Shown: one piece after another, positions 1-8,648 of the stretch
How positions within the stretch are numbered: position 1 is the stretch's first letter
How the letters are laid out: every line of letters begins with the position of its first letter
Assembly (NCBI GenBank): GCA_049306095.1
Contig: JBAQPU010000022.1
Location: forward strand, 124,001 to 188,000
Reading direction: 5' to 3'
Source of the DNA: UBA2336 sp049306095
Lineage (GTDB): Bacteria > Bacteroidota > Bacteroidia > Cytophagales > Cyclobacteriaceae
DNA: 64,000 bases
The notes under the pieces: generated by a model
What the model saw: only the letters and a program-made list of their open reading frames with translations
Told to the model about the DNA's origin: nothing
Database searches by the model: none
Translations under genes and position numbers: made by a program

Positions 1-375
1 CAAGTATTTTTCAAAGAGTGGAAAGTATAAATTTTTTCGGGCGGCAACCATGCGCGTATACTCACGGTCGCGAACAGTAAAATAGTTAATGAACGAATGG
101 ATGCGGTTATTGTAAACTAACGGTATAGTTTGTTGAATGCACTCCAGTCTTTCTTCAATAATGGTCGGGAGATCATCACCAGGAATATACTCGACATCAG
201 TCGGCAGCTCATAAAATGCAAAACTGGTGGTGTCTTCTTTATAAAGCAGTTCATCTTCGGCAACAGCTACCTCCAGGCTATCAATAGCAGTGGTATCAGC
301 TGCAATAAATTCCTGAGCGGTAACAGGTAACGCTGAACCAGTAATAAAAAGCAATAAAAATAGTATTCTCACCAT
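1..375 (-). CDS. Lytic murein transglycosylase, MltD-like, N-terminal part (cut by window edge)
   Basis: Reading in from the left edge on the minus strand gives an open frame starting with ATG at 375: a signal peptide (MVRILFLLLFITGSALPVTAQ-like hydrophobic start), an acidic stretch, then IPLVYNNRIHSFINYF and KNLYFPLFEKYL. The VPLxYNxxVxxFIxxF plus YFPLFExxL pattern is what precedes the SLT catalytic domain in Bacteroidota MltD-type transglycosylases, which cleave peptidoglycan glycan strands in the periplasm. The catalytic domain and any LysM repeats lie outside the window, so the assignment rests on the N-terminus only. It starts 7 nt after the gatA stop and probably shares that transcript. 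Confidence 0.72.
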   Translation of the reverse strand, partial: MVRILFLLLFITGSALPVTAQEFIAADTTAIDSLEVAVAEDELLYKEDTTSFAFYELPTDVEYIPGDDLPTIIEERLECIQQTIPLVYNNRIHSFINYFTVRDREYTRMVAARKNLYFPLFEKYL

Positions 376-382
376 GCTATCC

Positions 383-1813
383 TTAATTCAAGTGCATCAC
401 CATTTCTGAAAACCGAAAGAGTTTAGCTTCTTCAAAATCATCGGCAATAATCTGTAATCCAATGGGCAGCCCCCGCTGATCGTTTCCACACGGAACAGAA
501 ATGCCCGGTACGCCTGCCACATTTGCCTGCACCGAAAATAAATCGGTTAAATATTCTTCAAGAGGGTTATCTCTTTTTTCGCCCAGCTTGTAAGCCGTGG
601 TTGGTGCTGTGGGCATGATAATAAAATCGAAATTTTTAAAAACCTCTTTTGTTTTATCACGGATCAACCTTCTCACTTTCTGGGCTTTTGAATAGTATGC
701 ATCGTAGTAACTGGAACTTAACGCAAAAGTACCCAGTAATATTCTTCGCTGCACTTCTTTTCCAAAACCTTCGGCACGTGTTTTTTTATACATTGATGCG
801 AGGTCAGTTGTGGCTGAACTTCTAAAACCATATCGGACCCCATCATACCGCGAAAGGTTAGAACTCGCCTCGGCAGTTGCCAGGATGTAGTAAGTTGGAA
901 GCAGGTATTCAGCCAATGGAAAGTCGATAGCCTGAACCGTATGCCCATCAGCCTTCAGCTTTTCGATGGTATGGTTAATGCGTTCTTTAATTTCTTTTTG
1001 CAACCCGTCTGATTCCAGCGTTTCGCGCAGGTAAGCAACGTTGTATTTTTTTTGGGTAGAAGATGAGAGGGCTTTCGTAAAATTGTCAACGGGCTTTTTC
1101 GAAACTGTGCTATCGTATTCATCGGCACCGGCAATTACCTCCAATACCAGGGCAATGTCGGCAACACATTTTCCAAAAATACCAATGCAATCAAACGAAG
1201 AGGCATAGGCTACTAATCCGTGGCGTGAAATGCGCGAGTACGTTGGCTTCAGTCCTACGATTCCACAAAACGCTGCTGGCTGTCGAACAGAACCTCCGGT
1301 ATCGGAGCCAAGCGAAATCCTACACATATCGGCCTGAACAGAAACAGCCGAGCCTCCTGATGAGCCTCCTGGAATTCGGGTGTTATCGAGGTCATTTAAT
1401 ACCGGTCCGAAAGCCGAGTTTTCATTTGATGACCCCATACCAAACTCATCGCAGTTGGTACGACCGATGATGATGGCATCTTCATCCAACAGCCGCTGAA
1501 CAGCCGTGCTGTTGTAAAGCGACTGAAACCCATCTAAAATTTTGCTGCTCGCCTGTAACGGATGGCCCTCGTAGGCGATTACATCTTTAATGCTCACAAC
1601 AAGACCGGCCAGTTTACCTGCGTTGCCTTGTTTTATTTTTTGATCGATTGCGGAGGCACGCTGAAGCGCTTCTTCCTCATACACGCTTAAGAAGGTATTG
1701 AGGTGTGCTTTGGTTCGGATGTTACCGAGATGGTGCCTGACTAATTCGAGAGAGGAGATGGTGCCGCGCTGAAGATCTTGTTGAATATCGCGGAATGTAG
1801 CGTATGCTCTCAC
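383..1813 (-). CDS. gatA: Asp-tRNA(Asn)/Glu-tRNA(Gln) amidotransferase subunit A
   Basis: Amidase-signature enzyme of 476 residues, the usual GatA length. GatA hydrolyses glutamine and supplies ammonia to GatB, converting misacylated Glu-tRNA(Gln) or Asp-tRNA(Asn). The Ser-cisSer-Lys triad is visible: Lys76 in SIKDV, Ser151 in the PGGSSGGS loop and Ser175 in SDTGGSVRQPA, each offset by three from the well-studied staphylococcal enzyme. The protein begins MRAYATFRDIQQDL, a normal GatA start. It lies 8 nt after tatA and 7 nt before the MltD-like gene, so it appears to be within an envelope operon; gatB and gatC are not in this window. Confidence 0.95.
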   Translation of the reverse strand: MRAYATFRDIQQDLQRGTISSLELVRHHLGNIRTKAHLNTFLSVYEEEALQRASAIDQKIKQGNAGKLAGLVVSIKDVIAYEGHPLQASSKILDGFQSLYNSTAVQRLLDEDAIIIGRTNCDEFGMGSSNENSAFGPVLNDLDNTRIPGGSSGGSAVSVQADMCRISLGSDTGGSVRQPAAFCGIVGLKPTYSRISRHGLVAYASSFDCIGIFGKCVADIALVLEVIAGADEYDSTVSKKPVDNFTKALSSSTQKKYNVAYLRETLESDGLQKEIKERINHTIEKLKADGHTVQAIDFPLAEYLLPTYYILATAEASSNLSRYDGVRYGFRSSATTDLASMYKKTRAEGFGKEVQRRILLGTFALSSSYYDAYYSKAQKVRRLIRDKTKEVFKNFDFIIMPTAPTTAYKLGEKRDNPLEEYLTDLFSVQANVAGVPGISVPCGNDQRGLPIGLQIIADDFEEAKLFRFSEMVMHLN

Positions 1814-1821
1814 CTAAATTT

Positions 1822-2034
1822 TTACTTTTCTCCTTCTTCCAGTTTCCCTGCGCGGGCGCCTTCGTCAACCTCTTTTTTTACATCCTTAACAGCATCCTTG
1901 AATTCGCGGATACCGCGACCTAACCCTTTGGCAAACTCAGGGATTTTTTTTGCGCCAAAAAGTATCAACACAGCGATTGCGATAATAATCCACTCCGATC
2001 CACCAGGCATTCCAAGCAAAAGAATTGAGTTCAT
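1822..2034 (-). CDS. tatA: Sec-independent protein translocase subunit TatA
   Basis: A 70-residue protein with the classic TatA/TatE plan: a single N-terminal membrane helix (about residues 13-27, WIIIAIAVLILFG), the FGAKKIPEFAKGLGRGIREF hinge and amphipathic helix, then a charged Lys/Glu-rich tail. TatA oligomers form the pore or membrane-thinning element that moves folded proteins across the inner membrane. No tatC is in the window. It sits between the EnvC-like gene and gatA, 8 nt before gatA, on the same strand. Confidence 0.93.
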   Translation of the reverse strand: MNSILLLGMPGGSEWIIIAIAVLILFGAKKIPEFAKGLGRGIREFKDAVKDVKKEVDEGARAGKLEEGEK

Positions 2035-2103
2035 ATTTTCTATAATATATTATGGTGTAAAGATAACGTTTAGGTTGTGAACGTAAAAATTGCCTAATGG
2101 GTG

Positions 2104-3306
2104 CTAATTCCTCAGCCAAAGCTGCGGGTCGAGCGGAGTAGTATTCTTGCGGATCTGAAAGCGCAACTCTGAAATACCCTCTGAATTGGATAAAACAAGC
2201 CCGATTTCTTCACTTACGGCTACTTTTTGCCCTTTTTTAACGTACACTTCCTTCAGTCCGGAATACACCGTGAAGTAGTCGCCATGGGTTATAATAACAG
2301 AGTTACCCAATGGTGGAATAAAAGCGACCGCCCGAACTTCACCCTGAAAAATTGACTTCACCTTTTCGTTTTCAGCCGTTTGAATATTCACGCCATTGTT
2401 CTCAACGTAAATTCCTTTGAGCAATGGATGCTTCTGCCTTCCAAAACCCAGCGATATAAACCCACTTACCGGCCATGGAAATTTTTTCTTATTTTCTTCA
2501 AACGAGGCTGAGAGTGCAGCGGTAGCGGCTGTATTGGTGGAAGTTTTGGTTTTAGCTTTCGCTTCACGCGCAGCGCGTTCCATTTCTTCTTTAATAATAT
2601 CGTTGATTTTTTTATCCAGTACAATCAATGCCTTTTTGGTTTCTTCCAGATCGCGTTTTAATGATTTTTCTTCTTTTTCGAGCGAACGCACCAGTGTGTT
2701 CTGTTTCTTTTTAAGGCCAGTCATGTTGGTGTTTTCAGAAACCTCTTCCGATAGCAATTTGTTCTTTTCCGATTTTTTGGTTTCAATTTTTCTGACCTGC
2801 CCTTGCAGCTCATCCTGAACAGCAAGAATGGCGGCCGCCTGAACTTTTCGCTTCTCTGAATACTGCTGCATATACCGCATGCGCATCACAAGTTGCTCAA
2901 ACGAACTGGCAGAAAATAGAAAAGTCAGTCGGGTTGCGCTGTTGTTGGCTTTTTGAGCAGCGAAGAGCATGGCCGCATACTCTGACTTGAGTTTTTTCAG
3001 ATCACTTTCAAGTGCGGTGATGAATCCGTTGTTGTCATTAATTTCCTGACTAAGAAAATTGATTTCCTCTTTAATGGATCCGATGAGTTTTTCCTGCTCG
3101 TGAATGCGTTGATTTAAAGCGGTTAATTCGCCTAATGTATTTTTCTTTTTAGCGGTAGTCTCGGTTAAGATCTTTTCTACCTCTTTTATCTTTTGAAGGT
3201 TCTGCTGCTTTTCTTTCTGAAGCTGAGTTTTTGTTTTCTGGGCGTGAGCAGAAAATGCAAGGCAGATAAAAAGGGCAAAAGCAATTGTACCCTTACCTGC
3301 GTTCAT
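2104..3306 (-). CDS. EnvC-like murein hydrolase activator (coiled coil plus degenerate LytM/M23 domain)
   Basis: 400 residues from the chosen start MNAGKGTIAFAL. A signal peptide ending at SAHAQ is followed by a long Lys/Glu coiled coil (about residues 25-245) and a C-terminal LytM/peptidase M23 fold. The metal ligands look lost: where active LytM proteins have HxGxDI this one reads NNGVNI, and the later HxH reads YSGL after THGDYFTVY. That is the situation in EnvC and NlpD, which activate amidases rather than cut peptidoglycan, so an activator role in cell separation is inferred. The frame is open to an ATG at 3372, but the 3306 start gives a proper signal peptide and a short 14-nt overlap with the upstream gene. 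Confidence 0.85.
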   Translation of the reverse strand: MNAGKGTIAFALFICLAFSAHAQKTKTQLQKEKQQNLQKIKEVEKILTETTAKKKNTLGELTALNQRIHEQEKLIGSIKEEINFLSQEINDNNGFITALESDLKKLKSEYAAMLFAAQKANNSATRLTFLFSASSFEQLVMRMRYMQQYSEKRKVQAAAILAVQDELQGQVRKIETKKSEKNKLLSEEVSENTNMTGLKKKQNTLVRSLEKEEKSLKRDLEETKKALIVLDKKINDIIKEEMERAAREAKAKTKTSTNTAATAALSASFEENKKKFPWPVSGFISLGFGRQKHPLLKGIYVENNGVNIQTAENEKVKSIFQGEVRAVAFIPPLGNSVIITHGDYFTVYSGLKEVYVKKGQKVAVSEEIGLVLSNSEGISELRFQIRKNTTPLDPQLWLRN

Positions 3307-4057
3307 ACTTTTTAGGAATGTTGAATGGAAACTTGAGTTCTTTGTCGCCAACTTCTGCCTTTGTATACTCAAAAATAATAGTTGTGTTTAACAAGCCGGC
3401 AGCCGTTTTGTAAAAAAGGTTGATGGTGCCGTTGTATGGAAATAATTTATCTCCAACCGGTTGAAAATCGCCATAGTTAAGCGTTAACGAGTTATGGGTG
3501 TCACCCTCCTTCAACTCTACTTTTTGAATTTTCATAGTGGCCGCGCTGATGTAATTCAAAACGTCCACATGGCCTGAAGACTGGCTTAATAAATAGGTTG
3601 CTCCTTTTTGCTCTACCGTATCTTCAGGTTTTCTGTCCATTAACAGGTTTCCTAACATCGCAGCCTGAATAACCTTGTAATTAATTTCAAAATTAAAACG
3701 CTTTGAAAGTTCCTTATAATCAAAAACGTAGTACTCCTTCTTCACATTGCTTACGATGGTGATGGAATCTTTGTCAATTAAGGCACGGCCACCCTGCACC
3801 CCAATCACTGTAAAATTCATCCAGATAACGCTGTCTTTCCTAATCCGGATATTGGTTTTTACCTCCTGCTCTTTGTTGCCGTCCTTCAGTACCATGCGTG
3901 CTTTGCCGTGCAGGTAATCAAAATTAATTTCCTCAACGGATAATGATGAGCTTGGAATGAGAACTGTTGGTGTAGAACCGGTGGGTGCTGTCTTTTTACT
4001 GCAGGCAACCGTGCCAAGTATAAGAAGTAGCCATGCAAGGCGCTTACCGTTATTCAT
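3293..4057 (-). CDS. DUF4292 family lipoprotein
   Basis: About 254 residues starting MNNGKRLAWLLLILGTVACSKK, where TVAC is a lipobox, so a lipid-anchored envelope protein is expected. The body (KARMVLKDGNKEQEVKTNIRIRKDSVIWMNFTVIG and following) matches DUF4292, a Bacteroidota family related to the LolA/LolB fold; its function is not established. An in-frame ATG six codons upstream (4075) is possible, but the 4057 start gives the tighter 8-nt overlap with the TPR gene. It also overlaps the following EnvC-like gene by 14 nt, pointing to translational coupling. A LolB-like lipoprotein-carrier role is only an inference. Confidence 0.85.
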   Translation of the reverse strand: MNNGKRLAWLLLILGTVACSKKTAPTGSTPTVLIPSSSLSVEEINFDYLHGKARMVLKDGNKEQEVKTNIRIRKDSVIWMNFTVIGVQGGRALIDKDSITIVSNVKKEYYVFDYKELSKRFNFEINYKVIQAAMLGNLLMDRKPEDTVEQKGATYLLSQSSGHVDVLNYISAATMKIQKVELKEGDTHNSLTLNYGDFQPVGDKLFPYNGTINLFYKTAAGLLNTTIIFEYTKAEVGDKELKFPFNIPKKYERR

Positions 4058-5831
4058 AGATTTTTCGATTCGCAATTTTTTTATTGAGGTTCTCGTTGCT
4101 GCTCGTCAGCATGCTTCTGGCTTTCTCCCATTGTTGCACAGCATGCTCAACCTCTCCCAATTTAAAAAGAATGTCGCCATAATGTTCGATGTGTGTAGCA
4201 TTGGCCATGCCCGAGGTAACAGCGCGCTCAATAACTTTCTTAGCCTCTTTGTACTTTTCCCTCACATATAATACCCAGGCGTAGGTGTCTAAGTAGGTTG
4301 CATTAGTGGGGTTGTTTTTGGTCAGTTGCGCTGCCATCCGCTCGGCTTTTTCAAGATTGGCTTTCCGTAAGGCTAAGTAGTAACTGTAATTATTGAGCAC
4401 CACATCATTATTAGGGTTGGCCAACAAGGCCTCTTCATAAGCCTTGTCTGATTTCTCGTATTCTTTTGTAGCGTTATATGCATCTCCTAATAAGGTGTTT
4501 AGTTCACTTAGCATGCCCGCATTGCCGGAAGAAAGTTTTTTTGCTTGCTCAAACGACAACGAAGCTTCGCGGTTTTTTCGTTTGCGCATGTACCCGACTC
4601 CGTTGAAGTAGTGAAGCATGGCCTGATTTGGGAACGATTCAAGTGCCCGTTCTGAATGTTTGATCACGTTGTCGTATTGCTCCAGTTGCAATTCCAGGTA
4701 GAGCAGGTTTTGCCACACTTCAAACGTGTTGGCTCCCGCATCAATAGCTTGCAGGTATTCTTGTTGAGCATCCGTATTTCGGCTTAATGAAAGGTATAAG
4801 TCACCGCCTACCACATGGACATTGGATTGGCTTGGATATTCCTTTTCAAGGCGAGAAAACAAATCCAGAACAAATTTTTCTTTTTCAGGATCAGTTTTTC
4901 TTTGCTCTTTGTTTTGATTGAGTTCGGCATTGTATGTTCCCAATACGATTAATTTGCTCGACAGGTCTACTTCAGGATTATCAAAAACGCGGAGCAATAA
5001 CATCCGTGCTTTTTCCTCCTGGTGGGTGTCGCGGTATAGCCCTGCCAACAGCATACACGCATTGGGAGCCGACTTGTTCTCCTGAATAAATTTTTCAAGC
5101 AAAGAAATTGCCCGGTCTTTAAAGTTGTATTGCGAAAGGGTTTCCGCCATACCCATGGCAAATTGTTCCTCTTCCGGAAAAGCAGCGAGAAGCTTTTCTC
5201 CTTCCCTAAAGCCTTCTTCATTTTTTCCCATCTCAAAATACAAACGCTGTTTCTGAAGAGACGCTATTTCGTTGACACCAAAAAAGGCTTCTGCTTTGTT
5301 GTACACTTTGATGGCTTCTTCCGGCTTACCGGCATATTGGTACACAACGGCCAGTTCATATAAATTTTCTTCGGCTCCATCAATTTCACGCAGCATCGTT
5401 TCATACACTTCTGCCGCTTTTTCAAAACGGGTCAGTGAAGTATAAATGCGGGCGGCCATTAAATAGAAGTACTTGTTTTTGCGCTCCAGCGAAAGGGCAC
5501 GATCAATACTGATGGATGCCTTAATCAGGTCCTCCTGTTTATCACTCATGGCCAGGACTTCGGCAATCTTGTAGTGAACGGTAGCATTGTCAGGGTTGAT
5601 GTCAAGGGTTTTCTGGTAGTAGATCAGTGCTTTGGCATAGTCTTCCAGAATAAAATATTTCTCACCCTCCGTAAAGTAAAATTCCGCTTCCCGGGATTTT
5701 ACAGATCCAACCGGTGATTCCGACTTTTTTCTGCGTTGTGCTGAACCGGCTGTGGTTGCGGCCATTACCGTCAAAAGAATCAGCAGAATAGTAATATGGT
5801 ATTTCGTTTTCAAGTTCGGATGTGTAAGCAC
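4050..5831 (-). CDS. Secreted tetratricopeptide-repeat protein
   Basis: 593 residues. An N-terminal signal or anchor segment (ITILLILLTVMAATTAGSAQ) precedes a long series of TPR units; residues about 48-580 contain repeated 34-residue signatures such as ALIYYQKTLDINPDNATVHYKIAEVLA and KAYEEALLANPNNDVVLNNYSYYLA. TPR arrays are protein-binding scaffolds, and no catalytic domain is visible. The gene lies between the flippase and the DUF4292 lipoprotein on one strand, with an 8-nt overlap to the latter. An envelope-assembly scaffold role is inferred from position only. Confidence 0.88.
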   Translation of the reverse strand: MLTHPNLKTKYHITILLILLTVMAATTAGSAQRRKKSESPVGSVKSREAEFYFTEGEKYFILEDYAKALIYYQKTLDINPDNATVHYKIAEVLAMSDKQEDLIKASISIDRALSLERKNKYFYLMAARIYTSLTRFEKAAEVYETMLREIDGAEENLYELAVVYQYAGKPEEAIKVYNKAEAFFGVNEIASLQKQRLYFEMGKNEEGFREGEKLLAAFPEEEQFAMGMAETLSQYNFKDRAISLLEKFIQENKSAPNACMLLAGLYRDTHQEEKARMLLLRVFDNPEVDLSSKLIVLGTYNAELNQNKEQRKTDPEKEKFVLDLFSRLEKEYPSQSNVHVVGGDLYLSLSRNTDAQQEYLQAIDAGANTFEVWQNLLYLELQLEQYDNVIKHSERALESFPNQAMLHYFNGVGYMRKRKNREASLSFEQAKKLSSGNAGMLSELNTLLGDAYNATKEYEKSDKAYEEALLANPNNDVVLNNYSYYLALRKANLEKAERMAAQLTKNNPTNATYLDTYAWVLYVREKYKEAKKVIERAVTSGMANATHIEHYGDILFKLGEVEHAVQQWEKARSMLTSSNENLNKKIANRKIYE

Positions 5832-5890
5832 AAGATGTACCAGTAGTCGCGTGCGAACCTCAAAAGTAATGAAAATTATAGTTTCCGGAG

Positions 5891-7330
5891 TTAAACGGGT
5901 TGGCGAAAATACTGCCTTTCAAGGAAATAGACCGCCATCAGGTAGAAAAGCAGTACTGCCTGATGAAAGCCAATGGCAACCCATGGATTCGCAACGTTTA
6001 CAGAATTGACTGAATACACTAACGCAGTAGTAAGCACGATGTAAGCAACTCCTTTTCCAACAAGGTAGGGTATAGGGTAATATTTTTGGCCGAGGAAATA
6101 GGAGATTGCAGCCATTGATAAATAACACAGCAGTGATGCCCAGCTGCTTCCCATATAACCAAACCATGGGATCAGCAAGAAATTAAATCCGATCGTAACT
6201 ACCACGCCAATAATGGTAATGATGGTTCCGAAGTAAGTACGGTCAGTAAGCTTAAACCACACGGTTGTATTGTAATAGATACCCAGGAACAAGTAAGCCA
6301 GCAGAAGAACAGGAACAACCGACAGGCCCTCCCAGTAGGCTTTGTCTCCGAGAAAATATTTTAAAACATCAAGGTTAATTCCAACACCCAACATTAAGAC
6401 ACAGCAAACAATAATAAAGTAGTGGTTTACCTTTGCAAAAAGCCCGGGAGAATTTTTATTGGAAGCATTTGAAAAGAAAAACGGCTCGGCTGCATACCGG
6501 AAAGCTGTAACCGCTAGCCCCATAAGCATGGCGAACTTAAAACAGGCGCCAAAAATTCCTAATGCATATTCAGCGCTTTGACCCGGATAAAAGTTATCGG
6601 GCAGCCAGGCCTCTAATGTAATGCGTGAAAACATTTCATTCACCATACCGGCAACACCCATGAGCATAACAGGGTAGGCGTACCGAAACATTTCTGGTGT
6701 GATTAACCGATCGAAAGCAGGCCGCCACGAAAAAAGAGTTCGATAAAAGAAAAGAATATAAAAGAGATTCGCGACCAGGAGCGCCAGAATTACATACCCA
6801 ATGCCAACTGCCGGGTTATAGGCAACTTTCAAAAAATAAAGATTGAGCCCGACTAGAATAAAAATATTAATCAGCTTACCAATGGCAAACATTGCTGCCT
6901 TTTTTTGCAAGCGCAGCCGGGCAAATGGAATGGCAACGATGGCATCCATAAACATGATCACGGCAAACCACACGATGATGTTTGCATGACCCGCAATGTT
7001 AAGCACCTGCGAAAGAGGAACAGCGGTAAAAATGAAAAGAAGGGAGAGGATTAAACTGATGGCTCCGACCGCTGTTTGGGAGAGATTAAAAATCTTCTTT
7101 TCATCGGCTTCGGGTTTGGTGGCAAACCTGAAATAGGTGGTTTCCATGCCGAACATAAAAACGATATTAACAACCGCTACGTAGGCGAATAATTTTGTAA
7201 TAACCCCATAATCTTCCGGCTTAAAAACAGCCGTGTGAAGGGGTACCAATAAAAAATTCAGAAACCGCGGAACAATGCTGCCCAGCCCGTACAGTATTGT
7301 TTCTCCTGCAAGTCTTTTAAGTTGTTTCAT
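5891..7330 (-). CDS. Polysaccharide flippase (Wzx/MVF-type, oligosaccharidyl-lipid exporter)
   Basis: 479 residues with about 12-14 hydrophobic segments and the PST/Wzx start MKQLKRLAGETILYGLGSIVPRFLNFLLVPL; the phrase YGLGSIVPRFLNFLLVPLHT is typical of Bacteroidota lipopolysaccharide-biosynthesis flippases. Such proteins turn lipid-linked glycan units across the inner membrane. It stands away from the glycosyltransferase block at 28-34 kb, so its substrate is unknown. The gap to the downstream TPR gene is 59 nt and to the upstream tdh gene 28 nt, so it may belong to a long minus-strand transcript. Confidence 0.9.
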   Translation of the reverse strand: MKQLKRLAGETILYGLGSIVPRFLNFLLVPLHTAVFKPEDYGVITKLFAYVAVVNIVFMFGMETTYFRFATKPEADEKKIFNLSQTAVGAISLILSLLFIFTAVPLSQVLNIAGHANIIVWFAVIMFMDAIVAIPFARLRLQKKAAMFAIGKLINIFILVGLNLYFLKVAYNPAVGIGYVILALLVANLFYILFFYRTLFSWRPAFDRLITPEMFRYAYPVMLMGVAGMVNEMFSRITLEAWLPDNFYPGQSAEYALGIFGACFKFAMLMGLAVTAFRYAAEPFFFSNASNKNSPGLFAKVNHYFIIVCCVLMLGVGINLDVLKYFLGDKAYWEGLSVVPVLLLAYLFLGIYYNTTVWFKLTDRTYFGTIITIIGVVVTIGFNFLLIPWFGYMGSSWASLLCYLSMAAISYFLGQKYYPIPYLVGKGVAYIVLTTALVYSVNSVNVANPWVAIGFHQAVLLFYLMAVYFLERQYFRQPV

Positions 7331-7358
7331 GGTAAGGCATGAGAAGTGTTTCCATGGA

Positions 7359-8318
7359 CTACGCTTCTTGTGCCAGCAAGGCAGGCAAATGGTTGAGGAT
7401 TTCAGTGGTCATTTCGCTAATTCCAAAAGCGTGTTTCCAGCCCCAATCTTTTCGGGCAGCTGAATCATCGATGGATTTCGGCCAGCTGTCGGCAATCGCC
7501 TGCCGGAAGTCGGGTGCATAGGTAATGGAAAATTCAGGGATGTGTTTTTTGATTTCTCCTGCAATTTCATCAGGGCAAAAACTCATCGATGCGATATTAT
7601 AACTCGAACGAATCTTTACTTTTTCAGCTGGGGCTTCCATCAAATCCAGTGTGGCTTTTACGGCATCATCCATGTACATCATGGGGAGGTAGGTGTCTGG
7701 CTTCAGGAAACATTCAAATTTTTTGTCGGTAAGCGCTTTAAAATAAATGTCCACGGCATAGTCGGTGGTACCACCACCGGGTTTGGTTTTATAGCCGATC
7801 AATCCGGGATAGCGAAGGCTTCGAACGTCAACACCCATTTTTTTGTGATACCATTCACACCAACGTTCTCCTGCTTGTTTACTAATTCCGTAAATAGTGG
7901 TTGGATCCATAATGGTATCCTGCGGTGTATTTTGTTTGGGAGTTGTGGGGCCAAAGGCGGCAATGGAACTGGGCCAGTACACTCGGTCCAGTTTAAATTC
8001 AACAGCGGCATCCAGTACATGAATGAGTCCGTCCATATTCAGATGCCAGGCAAACTTTGGATTTTTTTCTCCAGTGGCCGATAAAACGGCTGCCAGGTGG
8101 TAGACTTGGGTAATTTTATTTTTCTGGATAAACTCGAACAAGTGTTTTTGTTTCAGAACATCCAGTATTTCAAAATTACCTTGTGATAAAATTCCCTGAG
8201 GATCCTTAATATCAGTGGCAATCACGTTTTCTTTTCCGTACAGGCTCCAAAGGCCCTGCGTCAATTCAGAGCCCAGTTGCCCTCCGGCTCCGATAACCAG
8301 AATTTTGTGCTGTTTCAT
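7359..8318 (-). CDS. L-threonine 3-dehydrogenase, extended-SDR type
   Basis: 319 residues of the NAD-dependent epimerase/dehydratase fold. The NAD-binding loop GAGGQLG is at residues 10-16, and the catalytic YxxxK is Tyr143 and Lys147 in TIYGISKQAGERWCEWY. The KMGVDVRSLRYPGLIGYKTKPGGGTTDYAVDIY stretch is characteristic of the SDR-type threonine dehydrogenases rather than sugar epimerases. The enzyme oxidises L-threonine to 2-amino-3-ketobutyrate, which the divergently encoded Kbl (8649-9851) cleaves. Pairing with kbl strongly supports the substrate. The intergenic region holds a near-symmetric GGATTA/TAATCC cluster that may control both directions. Confidence 0.92.
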   Translation of the reverse strand: MKQHKILVIGAGGQLGSELTQGLWSLYGKENVIATDIKDPQGILSQGNFEILDVLKQKHLFEFIQKNKITQVYHLAAVLSATGEKNPKFAWHLNMDGLIHVLDAAVEFKLDRVYWPSSIAAFGPTTPKQNTPQDTIMDPTTIYGISKQAGERWCEWYHKKMGVDVRSLRYPGLIGYKTKPGGGTTDYAVDIYFKALTDKKFECFLKPDTYLPMMYMDDAVKATLDLMEAPAEKVKIRSSYNIASMSFCPDEIAGEIKKHIPEFSITYAPDFRQAIADSWPKSIDDSAARKDWGWKHAFGISEMTTEILNHLPALLAQEA

Positions 8319-8330
8319 AAGGGCGAAAGG

Positions 8331-8443
8331 TAATCAGGATTATTGGATTATAGGATTTGAAAACCATGGATTAAGATGCGTGACGCTATAAAATGTTAGA
8401 TTGGTTGTTATGGTTAATCCGCGAAATCCGGTAATCCTGATTA
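8331..8443. repeat. Near-symmetric GGATTA/TAATCC cluster in the tdh-kbl divergent region
   Basis: TAATCAGGATTA (8331-8342) and its exact reverse complement TAATCCTGATTA (8432-8443) bracket the region. On the left, GGATTA or GGATTT occurs at 8337, 8345, 8353 and 8368; on the right the complement TAATCC or AAATCC occurs at 8415, 8424 and 8432. The outer three on each side are 8-9 bp apart. This could be a two-sided operator for tdh and kbl, or a remnant of a dispersed Bacteroidota repeat; the sequence alone does not decide. Confidence 0.6.
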
Positions 8444-8449
8444 AATTTG
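8442..8449 (+). promoter_or_regulatory. Possible -7 element (TAnnTTTG) before the kbl operon
   Basis: TAAATTTG matches the Bacteroidota -7 consensus TAnnTTTG exactly, 4 nt before the GTG start at 8454. If used, transcription would begin at or next to the start codon, giving a leaderless or nearly leaderless message. No clear TTTG-type -33 box is present at the normal distance, so the call is weak. It overlaps the right half of the TAATCCTGATTA inverted repeat. Confidence 0.3.
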
Positions 8450-8453
8450 AGTC

Positions 8454-8645
8454 GTGAATTTTGAAGAATACCTGGTTGGTAAAAAAATTGATGCACAGGC
8501 TTTCAGAAATGGTGAGCCCCAGCGATGGGAAGTGTGGCAGCGCGAGTTTTCAGAAGTGCACCCCAACAGTTTTACAGCCCGATATCTTTACCTGATTAAC
8601 CCATTTCGCAGAAAATACCCATTATCCCAACCCTTAAAGAAATAG
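8454..8645 (+). CDS. Small conserved-looking protein in the kbl operon
   Basis: 63 residues, GTG start, MNFEEYLVGKKIDAQAFRNGEPQRW at the N-terminus, ending in LINPFRRKYPLSQPLKK. No signal peptide or membrane helix. It ends 3 nt before kbl, so the two are almost certainly cotranscribed. I believe similar short proteins (FxxYLxxKKIDxxxFxxxEPxxWxxW) occur next to metabolic genes in other Bacteroidota, but I cannot name a function. The tight spacing and protein-like composition favour a real gene over a chance frame. Confidence 0.72.
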   Translation: MNFEEYLVGKKIDAQAFRNGEPQRWEVWQREFSEVHPNSFTARYLYLINPFRRKYPLSQPLKK

Positions 8646-8648
8646 CCC

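Noticed and set aside
2417..2818. Plus-strand frame of 133 codons opposite the EnvC-like gene
   Set aside because: Ser/Phe/Leu-rich shadow of the Lys/Glu coiled coil on the other strand.
7542..8084. Plus-strand frame of 180 codons opposite the threonine dehydrogenase
   Set aside because: The minus strand encodes a complete, motif-bearing enzyme; this frame has no recognisable features.
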